Assembly (NCBI GenBank): GCA_900491605.1
Contig: UESW01004361.1
Coordinates: 136,094 to 200,093 of the forward strand
Source: Calamus simplicifolius
Taxonomy: Eukaryota; Streptophyta; Magnoliopsida; Arecales; Arecaceae
DNA: 64,000 nt
Direction: 5' to 3'
The stretch's first letter is position 1. Each line of letters starts with the position of its first letter. The notes under the pieces were generated by a model. It saw nothing but the letters and a program-made list of their open reading frames with translations. It did not search any database and was not told the DNA's origin. The position numbers were made by a program, and so were the translations under genes. Shown one piece after another: positions 51,201-55,810 of this stretch.

Positions 51201-52517
51201 CAATCTGCATATTCTATGTTTTCCAAGGAAAGTTGTTATTCAAATGATCATTCCGGGTTGAGGTTTTCCAAGCTGAATGAATCAGGTGGGTATTATTTAT
51301 TTTCATCCAAATTTTGCTTTTAAAAATAGAAACTTGAGAACCAGTTTGAATATCAGAGTTTTTTTGTCCCATTTAAATGTGAATTTTGATTAATGTGCTT
51401 GATTTTTTATTCCTTTTTTATTTTGACTGGTTAAGTTCTCCTTCTCATGACCCTTCTTCTTATTAGAATCTCCTTTTAGCATTTTATGCATGTGCTCCTT
51501 TGATTGTACTCAGCTTTCCATCTTGTTGCATCCCAAAGTGGAAAACATGAGTCACAGGCCATGGCAACTGCCAAACTCTCATAGGGAACCACCCTACAAG
51601 CATGCAAGGTATCCAACACGTAATTAAATCACAATAACTCAATTTACAACAGATTAAAATAGGCGGTTGTGTTGGAACAAGGAAATCTATTTAGATATAT
51701 GCAGCTTTGGTAGTGATAACATGTAACATTCTTTTTCTTTCATAAATTGCATGCAATAATTTCCTTAAGCACTTCCAAATAGTATGGCAACATGGAATTT
51801 TTTTTTCATCTAGTGCTGATTTGTAAAACCTGCTTGTTACAGTTACGAATGATCTTCCATATGTATATTGATGTTTAGACAGGATTTCTTAATAGCATCA
51901 AATTGATTAACTCATTGATTAAACCCTTTCCTCTGCCTTCTCTTTTCATAATGTTTCGTTTAAATAATTTAAAATTGTAGCATGACTGACAAACATGTTG
52001 TTAATTCCTCCAGTTATTCTTCCAATAAAGATGCAAAAAGGCGGCCCCAGAACTGCTTTATTTAATCTCTGTAAAATATTACAGTGGCCTTTGCCAAAAT
52101 TTGAATCAACCGAACAGAAGTTTAGGTTTGTATGACTTTTCATGAGCTCAAATCATATGTTAGATGATCATTGTTTCACAGGATACAGGTAAAACATGTG
52201 GAACAAAGTGCTGGAAATTGAGTTTCTAGAACCTTTGGTTAAGCTAGGGTATAATTTAATTTACTGTTTTTTTTTTAATTCTTCTGATTTTAGCTTTTTC
52301 TTCCAACAGAACTCCAATTATTCTGAATGGGGCAACAACATCAAATTTCAACAGTTTCACGTCAAGTATCATGTTGCACATACCCAATGCTGCAGTAATT
52401 AGACTTGTGGGCGAGCAAAGAACAGACAAGAAAAGTGCACAAGATTCAGCAGCACTTGTGATGCTTCTCGAGCTTGAGAAACAAGGAATATGCACCATGA
52501 AGGAAGCAAGTAAATAA
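1..52517 (+). CDS. DCL3: DICER-LIKE 3 (DCL3), C-terminal two thirds, 13 exons, gene continues to the left
   Basis: This encodes an RNase III endonuclease that, in plants, cuts Pol IV/RDR2 double-stranded RNA into 24-nt siRNAs for RNA-directed DNA methylation in the nucleus. I place exons at 1-263, 34945-35219, 35322-35850, 35987-36081, 36275-36492, 36575-36781, 49344-49811, 49950-50228, 50432-50758, 51029-51115, 51195-51285, 52014-52125 and 52310-52517. All junctions are GT-AG and phases agree except for one frameshift near 35832. Domain order is Dicer dimerisation, platform/PAZ, RNase IIIa, RNase IIIb, dsRBD-like. The motif GTTKRKELHG, formed across the first 34.7-kb intron, and a C-terminus conserved with grass DCL3 separate it from DCL1, DCL2 and DCL4. 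The helicase half (roughly 550-600 residues by family length) lies outside the window. The frameshift and a small RNase IIIa deletion make function uncertain. Family assignment is firm; orthology within DCL3 (a/b) is not resolved. Confidence 0.93.
264..1066 (+). other. Start of the 34.7-kb DCL3 intron, unique sequence
   Basis: AT-rich intronic sequence after the donor at 264. The short open frames here have no recognisable domain and start at unlikely positions. No repeat is evident before the LINE target-site duplication at 1069. Confidence 0.7.
1069..1087. repeat. Target-site duplication of the RTE LINE, left copy
   Basis: The 19-bp sequence gtttctttgttggagtcca occurs here and again at 32526-32544. 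The right copy lies directly after the LINE 3' tail. Both copies may extend two bases to the left, to 1067 and 32524. Confidence 0.85.
1088..1224 (+). mobile_element. 5' end fragment of the RTE LINE, cut off by the gypsy insertion
   Basis: Lies between the LINE target-site duplication and the outer LTR. Across the gypsy insertion the last codons (KKICYIGK in the frame used after 29907) continue into the endonuclease region, which supports a LINE interrupted here. The first about 100 bases are too degraded to read. Confidence 0.5.
1220..1224. repeat. TSD gttat of the outer gypsy element (left)
   Basis: gttat precedes the LTR start tgttgccgctg at 1225. The matching copy is at 29907-29911. Confidence 0.88.
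1225..2320 (-). repeat. LTR1: 3' LTR of the outer gypsy element
   Basis: 1,096 bp, starting tgttgccgctgaaatccgtc and ending ttttaccccccaaca on the plus strand. Contains about 16 copies of a 23-25-bp minisatellite (unit of the type gccgagctacgggagcccgg) at about 1849-2232. It is the longest of the four LTRs because it has the most repeat units. Confidence 0.92.
2321..2337 (-). other. Polypurine tract of the outer gypsy element
   Basis: On the minus strand agggagtggagggcatg lies directly before the 3' LTR (LTR1), the expected site for plus-strand priming. It confirms the minus orientation. Confidence 0.7.
2626..2636 (+). promoter_or_regulatory. TATA box for the antisense gene, outer copy
   Basis: tatatatatat, about 100 bases upstream of the ATG at 2736 and followed by a GTGCGTGCG run. 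The same motif and spacing occur in the inner copy at 6759-6769. The promoter role is inferred from position and conservation. Confidence 0.5.
2736..5398 (+). pseudogene. Antisense ORF gene of the outer Tat element (Transposase_28-like plus coiled coil), 5' part
   Basis: Lies opposite to gag-pol. From the ATG at 2736 (MAMSPDDVAS) the first about 215 residues resemble the Transposase_28 / 'putative gypsy type transposon' domain of Tat elements: YGLPLDIVLR, LKAGLHFPLHPLVKEIMTHY, PNSWRNIIGF and GPRRSFNV. A basic, low-complexity stretch follows (KRKRGKRP, GRPKKRAHT), then heptad-rich coiled coils (about 4530-5090 and from 5167). Likely introns are 3385-3459, 4386-4459 and 5093-5166, all GT-AG and 74-75 nt. 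A 1-bp deletion at about 3717 causes a frameshift, and the inner element splits the last exon at 5399. Its function in the family is unknown; the basic stretch may act in nuclear targeting, which is inference. Confidence 0.82.
5399..5403. repeat. TSD agtgc of the inner gypsy element (left)
   Basis: agtgc immediately before the LTR start at 5404, inside the outer element's antisense gene. The second copy is at 18984-18988. Confidence 0.9.
5404..6453 (-). repeat. LTR2: 3' LTR of the inner gypsy element
   Basis: 1,050 bp with the same ends as LTR1; about 13 minisatellite units at about 6045-6365. Shares several single-base states with LTR1 that its own partner LTR3 lacks (for example gatcgatgg, gatcgagttgag). 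Confidence 0.92.
6454..6470 (-). other. Polypurine tract of the inner gypsy element
   Basis: Same purine run agggagtggagggcatg on the minus strand, adjoining LTR2. Confidence 0.7.
6759..6769 (+). promoter_or_regulatory. TATA box for the antisense gene, inner copy
   Basis: tatatatatat located 100 bases before the ATG at 6869, conserved with the outer copy. Confidence 0.5.
6869..9820 (+). pseudogene. Antisense ORF gene of the inner Tat element (Transposase_28-like, coiled coil, acidic tail)
   Basis: Starts at the ATG at 6869. The Transposase_28-like region (6869-7515), basic linker, coiled coils (about 8650-9230 and 9305-9530) and acidic tail ending KADAAPGS with TAA at 9818-9820 are all present. 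Introns on this strand: 7518-7592 (length divisible by three, possibly retained), 8524-8597 and 9231-9304, each with a good donor (GTGAGT, GTAAGT, GTACGC) and acceptor. Removing the last two keeps frame from TRAYASR into the coiled coil and from REGE into MAKMESEV. Two point changes create a stop at 7649-7651, and one missing C near 8160 breaks the frame, so this copy is not intact. In the family this ORF sits between integrase and the 3' LTR; its role is unknown. Confidence 0.83.
10022..10300 (+). repeat. GGTCGGC minisatellite, inner element
   Basis: About ten imperfect units of 26-28 bp of the type ggtcggctggggccgacgga plus ccaaaata. Each unit contains a short inverted repeat (gtcggc / gccgac). 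Located just past the antisense gene's 3' end. Long open frames on both strands here are by-products of the repeat. Confidence 0.9.
10731..11549 (+). other. Possible plus-strand transcription unit in the spacer (TATA to AATAAA), inner element
   Basis: tataaaaagg at 10731 and aataaa at 11544-11549 bracket about 0.8 kb that is well conserved with 20236-21056 in the outer element. No convincing protein: the frame after the ATG at 10799 is about 40-60 codons and differs between copies. It contains a hairpin at 10955-11003. It could equally be spacer sequence with chance motifs. Confidence 0.3.
11878..12410 (+). repeat. 64-bp hairpin minisatellite (CTTGGCCCTGCCAAGG type), inner element, few units
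   Basis: Short clusters at 11885-11970 and 12283-12410 of the alternating hairpins cttggccctgccaagg and ctcggccctgccgagg, each followed by ttcggag. Only about two units remain, compared with about ten in the outer copy. Confidence 0.85.
12542..17900 (-). pseudogene. gag-pol of the inner Tat element, several frameshifts
   Basis: On the minus strand, Gag runs from about 17900 (MANRR) to 16330, with a Retrotrans_gag core (FPSTLRGSARTWFNALKPGS, REGESLRNYLGRFNKA) and a Cys/His cluster (CRYHREHGHDTEECW). Protease is at 16362-15943 with DSGSSVNVLYL. Reverse transcriptase is at 15943-14611, with KWRICIDFTDLNKACPKDSF, SGYNQIRMAP and the YVDD catalytic box near 15090. RNase H is at about 14270-13850 (LHVDGSSNAHHSGAGLV). 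Integrase runs from 13673 to 12542, with CDPCQRH, GMDILGPFP, ITDNGKQFD and HPQANGAAEVTNR (D-D-E). Frame breaks near 17850, 16990, 15225, 14960, 14690, 14090, 13290 and 12890 inactivate it. Confidence 0.9.
17966..17985 (-). other. Primer-binding site of the inner gypsy element
   Basis: Directly inside the 5' LTR; on the minus strand it reads gattggcgctagaggaaggg. The TGGCGC core is the usual start of a tRNA-primed site in Tat/Athila elements. The exact tRNA was not identified. Confidence 0.65.
17986..18983 (-). repeat. LTR3: 5' LTR of the inner gypsy element
   Basis: 998 bp with the same termini; about 11 minisatellite units at about 18628-18897. Carries the states gatcgacgg and gatcggttgag, also found in LTR4. 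Confidence 0.92.
18984..18988. repeat. TSD agtgc of the inner gypsy element (right)
   Basis: agtgc immediately after the LTR end …ccaaca at 18983. The outer antisense gene resumes here in frame. Confidence 0.9.
18984..19270 (+). pseudogene. Antisense ORF gene of the outer Tat element, 3' end after the nested insertion
   Basis: Continues the gene interrupted at 5399: CKQQILDEHPEWDLSF, then an acidic stretch (ESKEEDEDEYVDVSD) and the C-terminus KADATPSS with TAA at 19268-19270. It matches 9535-9820 of the inner copy almost base for base. Confidence 0.82.
19479..19803 (+). repeat. GGTCGGC minisatellite, outer element
   Basis: Same repeat as at 10022-10300 but with about two more units. Each unit has the gtcggc / gccgac hairpin arms and alternates 'gacggaccaaaa' and 'gacaggcaaaa' spacers. 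Confidence 0.9.
20236..21056 (+). other. Possible plus-strand transcription unit in the spacer (TATA to AATAAA), outer element
   Basis: Counterpart of 10731-11549: tataaaaagg at 20236, aataaa at 21051-21056, and the same hairpin near 20462-20508. Conservation of both signals in two copies is suggestive but not proof of transcription. Confidence 0.3.
21385..21545 (+). repeat. CTCGGCCCTGCCGAGG repeats, outer element, first cluster
   Basis: Five units of about 32 bp (gctcggccctgccgaggttc plus ggaggattttgta), one starting with the cttgg variant. Equivalent to 11878-11970 in the inner element but with two more units. Confidence 0.85.
21955..21963 (+). promoter_or_regulatory. TATA box before the small antisense ORF
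   Basis: tataaatat within gcgggtataaatatgactg, about 50 bases upstream of the ATG at 22013. This segment is absent from the inner element. Confidence 0.45.
22013..22306 (+). pseudogene. Second, small antisense ORF of the outer Tat element (coiled coil), with one in-frame stop
   Basis: From the ATG at 22013 (MAYLG) the frame has a TGA at 22028-22030 and is then open for 91 codons to the TGA at 22304. It includes VSVTVDGLSLASAF, ARVAKEYIVVTTREVEALRR and the heptad-like SLRQQVADLTGRLEELLASG. The stop could be a CGA-to-TGA change, common in methylated transposons. The codon pattern and a TATA box 50 bases upstream make it look like a former gene, distinct from the large antisense ORF. The inner element has lost the whole segment (joint near 12275). 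I do not recognise the protein; it could be a short DNA- or RNA-binding coiled-coil protein. Confidence 0.5.
22785..23450 (+). repeat. 64-bp hairpin minisatellite, outer element, about ten units
   Basis: Strict 64-bp period: one cttggccctgccaagg hairpin, ttcggagatttgttg, one ctcggccctgccgagg hairpin, ttcggagaaatatttta. Since 64 is not a multiple of three, all three plus frames stay open and give spurious ORFs of 225-324 residues. Lies between the small antisense ORF and the end of integrase. Confidence 0.93.
23606..28975 (-). pseudogene. gag-pol of the outer Tat element, better preserved but broken
   Basis: Minus strand. Gag runs from 28975 (MANRREQ) to about 27400; an open stretch at 28510-27596 contains the complete Retrotrans_gag core. 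Protease and linker are at 27359-26739 (ILVDSGSSVNVLYLG, YNAIFGRPGLMSLKAVVSIP). Reverse transcriptase is open from 26742 to 25525, including SFMDAYSGYNQIRMAPEDEE, MPFGLKNAGATYQRLVNKVF and YVDDMLVKS. RNase H is open from 25508 to 24771 (LHVDGSSNAHHSGAGL, FTDSQLVAGHV, NARADLLSRLA). Integrase runs from about 24720 to 23606, with an open core 24542-23622. Frameshifts lie near 26745 (one base missing relative to the inner copy), 25550 and 24545. Confidence 0.9.
29041..29060 (-). other. Primer-binding site of the outer gypsy element
   Basis: Identical to the inner site: minus strand gattggcgctagaggaaggg, next to LTR4. Confidence 0.65.
29061..29906 (-). repeat. LTR4: 5' LTR of the outer gypsy element
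   Basis: 846 bp with the same termini but only about five minisatellite units (about 29698-29820), which accounts for most of the 250-bp length difference from LTR1. Confidence 0.92.
29907..29911. repeat. TSD gttat of the outer gypsy element (right)
   Basis: gttat follows the LTR end …ccccccaaca at 29906. LINE sequence resumes directly after it. Confidence 0.88.
29907..32525 (+). pseudogene. RTE-clade LINE, endonuclease and reverse transcriptase remnant
   Basis: The sequence carries the remains of a non-LTR retrotransposon polyprotein in the same orientation as DCL3. From about 29912 it reads NEVGIIVDKSLKYEVVDIKR, IINISTYAP-like, then FIEGDLN (the endonuclease domain). Further on come CKVIPGESLTTQHRL, the reverse-transcriptase block SNYRGIKLMSQIMKLWERV (31290-31370), FIDLEKAYDRV (near 31505), the active-site region around 31770, and the C-terminal region. 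It ends with the family tail acctagccgacccaactagt and a TTG-rich end at 32525. Many stops and frameshifts make it inactive. Length with the 5' fragment is about 2.75 kb, near full length for RTE. Its 19-bp target-site duplication is intact although the coding region is badly decayed. Confidence 0.85.
32526..32544. repeat. Target-site duplication of the RTE LINE, right copy
   Basis: Exact 19-bp match to 1069-1087, immediately following the LINE tail (...aaagctttgttgttatt). It marks the outermost boundary of the nested insertion complex, where unique intron sequence resumes. Confidence 0.85.
32545..34944 (+). other. Last part of DCL3 intron 1, unique AT-rich sequence
   Basis: No coding region recognised. 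Short frames on both strands lack domains. Contains a poly-A run near 33293-33308. The acceptor for exon B is at 34943-34944. Confidence 0.65.
34945..35219 (+). CDS. DCL3: DCL3 exon B: platform region before PAZ
   Basis: The acceptor is gaag/GAACAACT at 34943-34944. The single leftover base of exon A completes a Gly codon, giving the conserved GTTKRKELHG, which confirms the 34.7-kb intron. The exon continues through HALSGTWAHRPDNV, YQINFVCDQEGEDYSGF and ELFLIPKKVVRTSISPCG. The donor is cag/GTCTCT at 35220, phase 0. It forms part of the platform that supports 5'-end anchoring of the dsRNA in Dicers. Confidence 0.92.
35322..35850 (+). CDS. DCL3: DCL3 exon C: PAZ region, with a frameshift near its 3' end
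   Basis: Starts at the acceptor ttttcag/GTG, phase 0, with KLFQEFFFNGLFGKLF, then REFLF, WSSLNMYLLLPFESL, and later VVLSIHTGRIYSVLEVIDD. The frame hits TAG at 35832-35834. The expected continuation DYYYQK is present immediately afterwards in another frame (from 35834), followed by a perfect donor GTAAGT at 35851. The sequence is therefore out of frame by a net two missing bases or one extra base, close to 35825-35833. No alternative GT donor upstream restores both the frame and the conserved DYYYQKYNIVL. This is either a real lesion or an assembly error. Confidence 0.88.
35987..36081 (+). CDS. DCL3: DCL3 exon D: end of PAZ
   Basis: The acceptor is atacag/GTAC. Joined to exon C in the DYYYQ frame it reads KYNIVLQYPGQPLLLLKQSHNPHNL, a strongly conserved end of the Dicer PAZ domain (the 3'-overhang binding pocket). 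The donor lies inside GATG/GTCTGT at 36082, phase 1, because the next exon supplies 'at' to give Asp. It is short and would be missed by ORF length filters. Confidence 0.88.
36275..36492 (+). CDS. DCL3: DCL3 exon E: connector between PAZ and RNase IIIa
   Basis: The acceptor is ggtag/AT at 36273-36274, phase 1. It reads DGSTGQNLTVEKEQVHACIP, then ELLVHIDISTDILKSFYLLP and SVMHRLESLMLASQLREEIG, the helical connector typical of plant Dicers. The donor after ctg at 36492 is GTTCGT, which is weak, but the next exon continues exactly with ILEAITT. Confidence 0.9.
36575..36781 (+). CDS. DCL3: DCL3 exon F: RNase IIIa, first catalytic motif
   Basis: The acceptor is gcctag/ATT, phase 0. It starts ILEAITTIRCCENF and contains the RNase III signature ERLELLGDSVLKY with catalytic Glu and Asp, followed by HSFLKYPKHEGQLSDRR. 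It ends SHSIQ with donor cag/GTATAT at 36782, phase 0. Its partner exon is 12.6 kb downstream. Confidence 0.92.
36782..37845 (+). other. Start of the 12.6-kb DCL3 intron
   Basis: AT-rich, no gene recognised. The frame of exon F runs on to 37009 only by chance. Confidence 0.6.
37850..38530 (-). pseudogene. RTE-LINE fragment, antisense to DCL3
   Basis: The minus strand reads, with stops, the end of the RTE reverse transcriptase: an EITKHI-DNIPWCIL match (about 38505-38450), TKTEYMECNF near 38325, and the C-terminal KDRIRNKIIHK region near 37960. It corresponds to 31730-32400 of the sense LINE, so the two can pair as inverted repeats. Confidence 0.75.
39050..39400 (-). other. Degraded coding-like stretch, perhaps the tail of the hAT remnant
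   Basis: The minus strand gives QFNGESQFIHATEGKDHDA and a Tyr/Ser/Gly-rich continuation with scattered stops. Such tails follow the dimerisation region in some plant hAT proteins, so it may belong with the remnant at 42000-43690, separated by later insertions. Weak evidence. Confidence 0.25.
39693..40024. mobile_element. Foldback MITE, 332 bp, with 10-bp TSD (Mutator-like by TSD length)
   Basis: Two arms of about 95-100 bp are inverted and roughly 90% alike: the left starts agctgtttttcaaacc, the right ends ggtttgaaaaacagct. Both contain cattttacgcaaatggtgtt or its complement. The direct repeat ccttaaccct flanks it at 39682-39691 and 40025-40034. The middle (about 39785-39925) contains a further small inverted gcgccactt motif. 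RNA from this site would fold into a long hairpin. Confidence 0.8.
40085..40430. repeat. CT-rich tract with partial internal duplication
   Basis: Pyrimidine-rich sequence (ctctctcc runs). A segment ggttttaaaggtacactgct near 40129 recurs diverged near 40275 (ggcttcaaagatatgctcct). The open frames are short and low in complexity. Not a convincing gene. Confidence 0.5.
42000..43690 (-). pseudogene. hAT transposase remnant (BED finger, DUF659)
   Basis: Read on the minus strand with many stops. A BED-type finger remnant near 43690-43560 includes KWCDAKW and IRLKYIL. DUF659 sequence at about 42850-42600 reads WDTYGITLTCDGWTGPSKRS, IINLLTYYDRKIFFHESIDA and VTDNGPQYKVAGN. A downstream block at about 42350-42200 reads FASAKWKESRYA and FWKWAKL. 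This is the order seen in plant hAT proteins. It is well decayed and inactive. No terminal repeats could be assigned. Confidence 0.7.
43700..44485 (+). other. AT-rich intron segment with loose tandem repetition
   Basis: Repeated phrases of the type 'gtgcaaaaaatgcatgaatgggcttagaaaatacc' occur at about 43878, 44007 and 44133, at intervals of about 130 bp, suggesting a diverged tandem repeat. No coding potential. Confidence 0.45.
44490..45700 (-). pseudogene. RTE-LINE, antisense to DCL3, 3' end and reverse transcriptase
   Basis: The 3' tail in reverse (caactcatctaagccttttc at 44523) leads into the inverted RTE C-terminal and reverse-transcriptase region, with matches to the FADDIVL box near 44790 and the YRGIK/MSH region near 45220. 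Many stops. The first about 170 bases are the inverted counterpart of 49122-49292. Confidence 0.7.
46195..46455 (-). mobile_element. Short antisense RTE-LINE fragment
   Basis: Resembles the segment at 45020-45250 (regions for EKAYDRV, the tail of the palm-domain block and the YRGIK box in reverse). Badly decayed. Confidence 0.45.
46460..49115 (+). other. AT-rich remainder of the 12.6-kb intron
   Basis: No gene recognised on either strand; frames are shorter than 80 codons and show no motif. Lies between LINE fragments. Confidence 0.6.
49122..49292 (+). mobile_element. Sense RTE-LINE 3' tail fragment next to exon G
   Basis: Contains aatagaggtagaggtacctaa, gatataactatttataattt and gggaaaaggcttagatgagt, matching the inverted tail at 44528-44700 over about 170 bp. 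It ends about 50 bases before the exon G acceptor. Confidence 0.7.
49344..49811 (+). CDS. DCL3: DCL3 exon G: RNase IIIa second motif and start of RNase IIIb
   Basis: The acceptor is attatag/GGT, phase 0. It reads GYIRDSAFDPRRWVAPGQ, then GKACDKGHRWMCSKTIADCV, EALIGAGGGLSAAL and MRWLGVDVNFET, and ends with EAITHPSRQELGLDYCYQ. The second catalytic Asp and Glu of RNase IIIa (DCVEALIGA) are present. Plant Dicers normally have GAYYxxGG here; this copy has GAGGG, an in-frame loss of about three residues including the Tyr pair. The donor is cag/GTTTGA at 49812. An RTE-LINE tail ends only about 50 bp upstream of the acceptor. Confidence 0.93.
49950..50228 (+). CDS. DCL3: DCL3 exon H: RNase IIIb catalytic motif
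   Basis: Two tandem AGs (49948-49949 and 49951-49952) allow the exon to start at 49950 or 49953. I chose 49950 because one residue normally lies between YQ and LEF. It reads LEFLGDSVLDLLITWHLF, then DPGELTDLRSASVNNENFAQ, with both first-motif acidic residues. It ends HKSPK with donor aag/GTGGGC at 50229, phase 0. Confidence 0.92.
50432..50758 (+). CDS. DCL3: DCL3 exon I: RNase IIIb second motif and first dsRBD
   Basis: The acceptor is ggttcag/GTT, phase 0. VLGDIVESIAGAILIDT carries the second Asp/Glu pair of RNase IIIb. MVWRIFKPILSPIITPDK follows, then a dsRNA-binding fold from PPLRKLIELCSYLG to the KNRKAAKAQAAASLLKDLE helix. The donor is gag/GTCAGT at 50759, phase 0. Confidence 0.93.
51029..51115 (+). 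CDS. DCL3: DCL3 exon J: inter-dsRBD linker
   Basis: A short exon between gaaacag/AAA and gat/GTAAGT. It reads KRGISHTQYVSTREHECSSS and then DISLHTAID, phase 0 at both ends. It is poorly conserved, as expected for the linker between the two C-terminal dsRNA-binding regions. It is supported by its consensus donor and by frame continuity with both neighbours. Confidence 0.75.
51195..51285 (+). CDS. DCL3: DCL3 exon K: inter-dsRBD linker
   Basis: Lies between tttttgcag/TGG and tcag/GTGGGT, reading WGQSAYSMFSKESCYSND and HSGLRFSKLNES, phase 0 in and phase 1 out. A Ser-rich, weakly conserved linker. The acceptor has a good pyrimidine tract, and the leftover base fits exon L. Confidence 0.75.
51286..52013 (+). 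other. DCL3 intron before exon L
   Basis: 728-bp intron from GTGGGT to cctccag. No other feature seen. Confidence 0.8.
52014..52125 (+). CDS. DCL3: DCL3 exon L: second dsRBD, first half
   Basis: The acceptor is cctccag/TTATT. It reads VILPIKMQKGGPRTALFNLC and KILQWPLPKFESTEQKF. GGPRTALFNLCKILQWP is the conserved start of the C-terminal dsRNA-binding domain of plant DCL3. The donor is ttag/GTTTGT at 52126, phase 2. Confidence 0.9.
52310..52517 (+). CDS. DCL3: DCL3 exon M: second dsRBD and stop codon
   Basis: The acceptor is ttccaacag/AACT. It completes the Arg codon and reads TPIILNGATTSNFNSF, LHIPNAAVIRLVGEQRTDKK and SAQDSAALVMLLELEKQGIC, ending KEASK and TAA at 52515-52517. This is the final helix of the dsRNA-binding domain and the natural C-terminus. 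Confidence 0.92.
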
Positions 52518-54705
52518 TTAACATATACTGGTGATACCCTCAGGGAACTCTTGTTTGAACTGGGACTGAGGGGAACCTCGTTCGTCCACTTGAATTCTGA
52601 TACCTGTTGCTTAGTGTCAGCAAACACGTTAGTTTAGAAAAGCCAAATATCAGTCTCTTTCTGATGTGGATTTTCATTAGTTGGAATAGAGATTGATAGT
52701 TCGATCAGCTTTCATTGCTTGAAATAGTCCTCTTTGTGAATTAAGTCCACTCTTGATACCTAACGTTTTCCCCACGCATGAACGTATTCTGAAGCGCTGC
52801 AACGACCGAGCAGCCAAAAAGCCTCGTTATTTGACCTTTGGAAATGAGTTCTGAAGCATCGGCATATGTTTTTTTGCTCTAGGGATAGAAAGTTTAGATC
52901 ATGGTTTGCATGGACTTACAATGGTTCAACAGATACTCAATTTGATCCATCGGCAGGTTGGTCTTGTTCAAGATATACAAATTAACAGATTGAACTTGAT
53001 GAGCTTTGATTGACCTCCGGATCAAATTTCTCCCTTAGTTGTTCCAGTCACCAAACAGAGAGGTCATGACGAGTTGATCCATGGAACAATGATGCAAAAC
53101 AAGTGGATGTCAAACGTTTGCGATTTTATGTCATACATTAATTCCAATGGGTTGAATTCTTTTATCGTCACCGAGCAATGACGTAGAACAACCCAGATGC
53201 AAATGGAAGCCTAAATCGGGTTTTTTATTATTTTGTTCCAATAATATCCTTTTAAAAGCAATAGCTTTAAAAATATTACGGGTAGTTTTTTTTTTTTTTT
53301 TTTTCTTTGCTAATTTAAAGTAAATCGTTAGGAGTGATGACTTTAGGGAAATCATTATTTCAACAGATGATTTTTTTTTATTTCTTCCTGAATTGTGTTT
53401 AAAATTAGGTGAATTTTTTTAAAAAAAGAAGTGACGATTTTCTCACTTCAACGTGAATCCTTATTTGTTGTTGTCCAGCAATTCTTATATTCTTAGTAGG
53501 TGGGGGGTTGTGAGAAGCGTTGCTTCCGTTGCAGCTTTTCTCTACCAACCAATCCAATTGAGGTGTAGGTCATTTAGAAAAGATTAAAAAAATAATAAAT
53601 TGTTATGTAAGCTATCATCGCTTCAAGCCAACTGAAAAATGCACCACATATTTTTTTTTTTTTTGTGAGATAGGCTTCAATATTTTAAGAAAATGTTTTC
53701 ATCATGCATGTATCTTTTCATACATTTTTCTGAATTGAACTGGAAGGTATTTGATGCCTATATATGAGTTACCAATTTTGAGACTTGGGAGTTAAAATGA
53801 GTGGTAGGAGCTATACAAAGAATTATTATTTGCCTCCAAAAATGATGTGAAGATGATTGTGAAGCTTTATTTTTTAACGAGGCATCAAGAATTCTTAGTG
53901 AAGACTCCTTGCATGCAAGAAAAAAAAGTCAAGGATTATGGAAAACCACATGCTACCATGATTCCTATAAATCTTTATCTCTGAATGTTCCAAAGCCATG
54001 ATGATGTGTACCGATTCATCGATCTCTATTGCAGTTATTATAGAGGAGATAAGGAGTCCATACAAACCACCAATGAGCTATCATTTATTAATTTCCAATT
54101 GTTCAAGTGATATTATTACAATGCTAAGGTAAATAATAACAGAATTCTATATGATATGTGCAGTAGATATGGCAGCCCTACATCCACAACTAGTTATTGG
54201 ATTATCTAATTATTGTTTTGGGGTCAATCTAATTGGACTGCTGTTATCCCTTGGCATTAGCCAAGTAAAACGATGAGGTAGTTCAGGCAAGAGCAACCTA
54301 TTTTGGCAGCTTGTTTGTAAGATAATGTATTGTAAGTGCTTGATTTCAGAGGATGTTTTGATATTTATTAGCTAGATAAGGAAGCCATATACATTGTATT
54401 ATCGGTCTTTTTAGGGATGGTAAGATGATCATTCTCCATATATGCAGTAGTATTGTCATATGACCAAATGGTAGATTAATCCTACTGGAGTAGTGCTTGG
54501 AGTGATGGTATATGTCATATCACTAATTTCAATATCTTATATATTTAATTATTTCTTGACTTATTTTTTTGAAATGTAGACTAATAGGTTTGAGAGGATA
54601 TATATTCATAATGGTCGAATGCTTAGCTATCTGCCTTCCTTGTGATGGTAGACGTGTATTATGTTGTTAGGGATGATTGAAGATCATCAAAGATTTTTTT
54701 CAATG
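52518..54705 (+). other. DCL3 3' UTR and downstream intergenic DNA
   Basis: No canonical AATAAA close to the stop codon was found, so the transcript end is not fixed. The rest is AT-rich without genes. A short poly-T tract is at 53287-53304. Confidence 0.6.
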
Positions 54706-54710
54706 CCTGG

Positions 54711-55796
54711 TGATCGCTATCGTTGGCGGTCAAAAAAATAAAACCTACTCACTACTATAGCTAGTGGTAAATCGGAATCGTATCCTCGGGGATCAAGGGA
54801 AATTATTTTACGAAAGAGAAAAAGAAAATTTATCTATAAAGGATTATATTAAAAATAGTTATTAAAAGATAACAACTAATTAATTAACAAAATTCAAATA
54901 GCAGAAGAAGCAACCTAGGAATCCAAATCCACCATGCAAATAGGTTTTATCTTCTTTTTTAATGTTGCAATAATAATAATTTTTATAAATTTAAAATTAG
55001 AATAATTTATCTCTTATCATGCACGGACTGTATCAGGAGATCACGGTACATCCTTTTAGAGTATAAACTATCTAATAATTGCAAGGTTAAGGGTCTAATC
55101 TATCATACTACAATATGTCTCTCTTAGGCACATGCCATATCTTGAGATCACGGCACGTCGATAGAGGGTACAGGTCGTATATGCCAGATCAAAACCTCAA
55201 TAAGAAAAATAACTCAAAAGATATAATAAAGAAGAGCATAATTTTTATTGCATAGAAATTAAGAACAAAAAGAAAGATAAAACCTGATTACAGGCTTCAT
55301 CATCATCCCAAGTTGAAGGAATCTAGCCACGCATTGCTGCTGCCAGCATCCCCTTCATAAATTTTCTCTTCGAGGCCTAAATACAATAATCTAAATAAAA
55401 GAAGAATAAAAAGAGCTTTGTAGAAACTCCTCCTCCTAACTACTGCCTGAGGTCCTCCTTTTATAGAGCACATCTAGGGTTTCCTCCTAATCAAAGTTGG
55501 AGTCAATCGAATGCTCAAGATCATTCAGATATTGTGAGAAAATTTCTCAGCCATCCGTTCAACATCACCTGCCTTAATTTGCATCGGAAATTATGCAAAA
55601 TCATCTTTTTCTTCCTTTTTGGGTAAACCGAATCCTGATTTGAGTGTCATCTGCATCATTCGACTCCAAAAATTGAGCTCTTTCCATCTATAGACTTCTT
55701 TTCTGCAAACATCCATAAAAAGTATCAATTCTTAATAAATTTAAAGTAATTAATATTTATTTTAATAGTTAAATTGGATAATAAATAGACTTATCA
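54711..55796 (-). repeat. 3' LTR of the Athila-like element
   Basis: 1,086 bp, from tgatcgctatcgttggcggt to aataaatagacttatca. Highly similar to 60896-61978, with scattered substitutions and small indels. Confidence 0.88.
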
Positions 55797-55810
55797 CACC
55801 CCCCAACTTA
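55797..55810 (-). other. Polypurine tract of the Athila-like element
   Basis: On the minus strand taagttggggggtg directly precedes the 3' LTR. Confidence 0.65.
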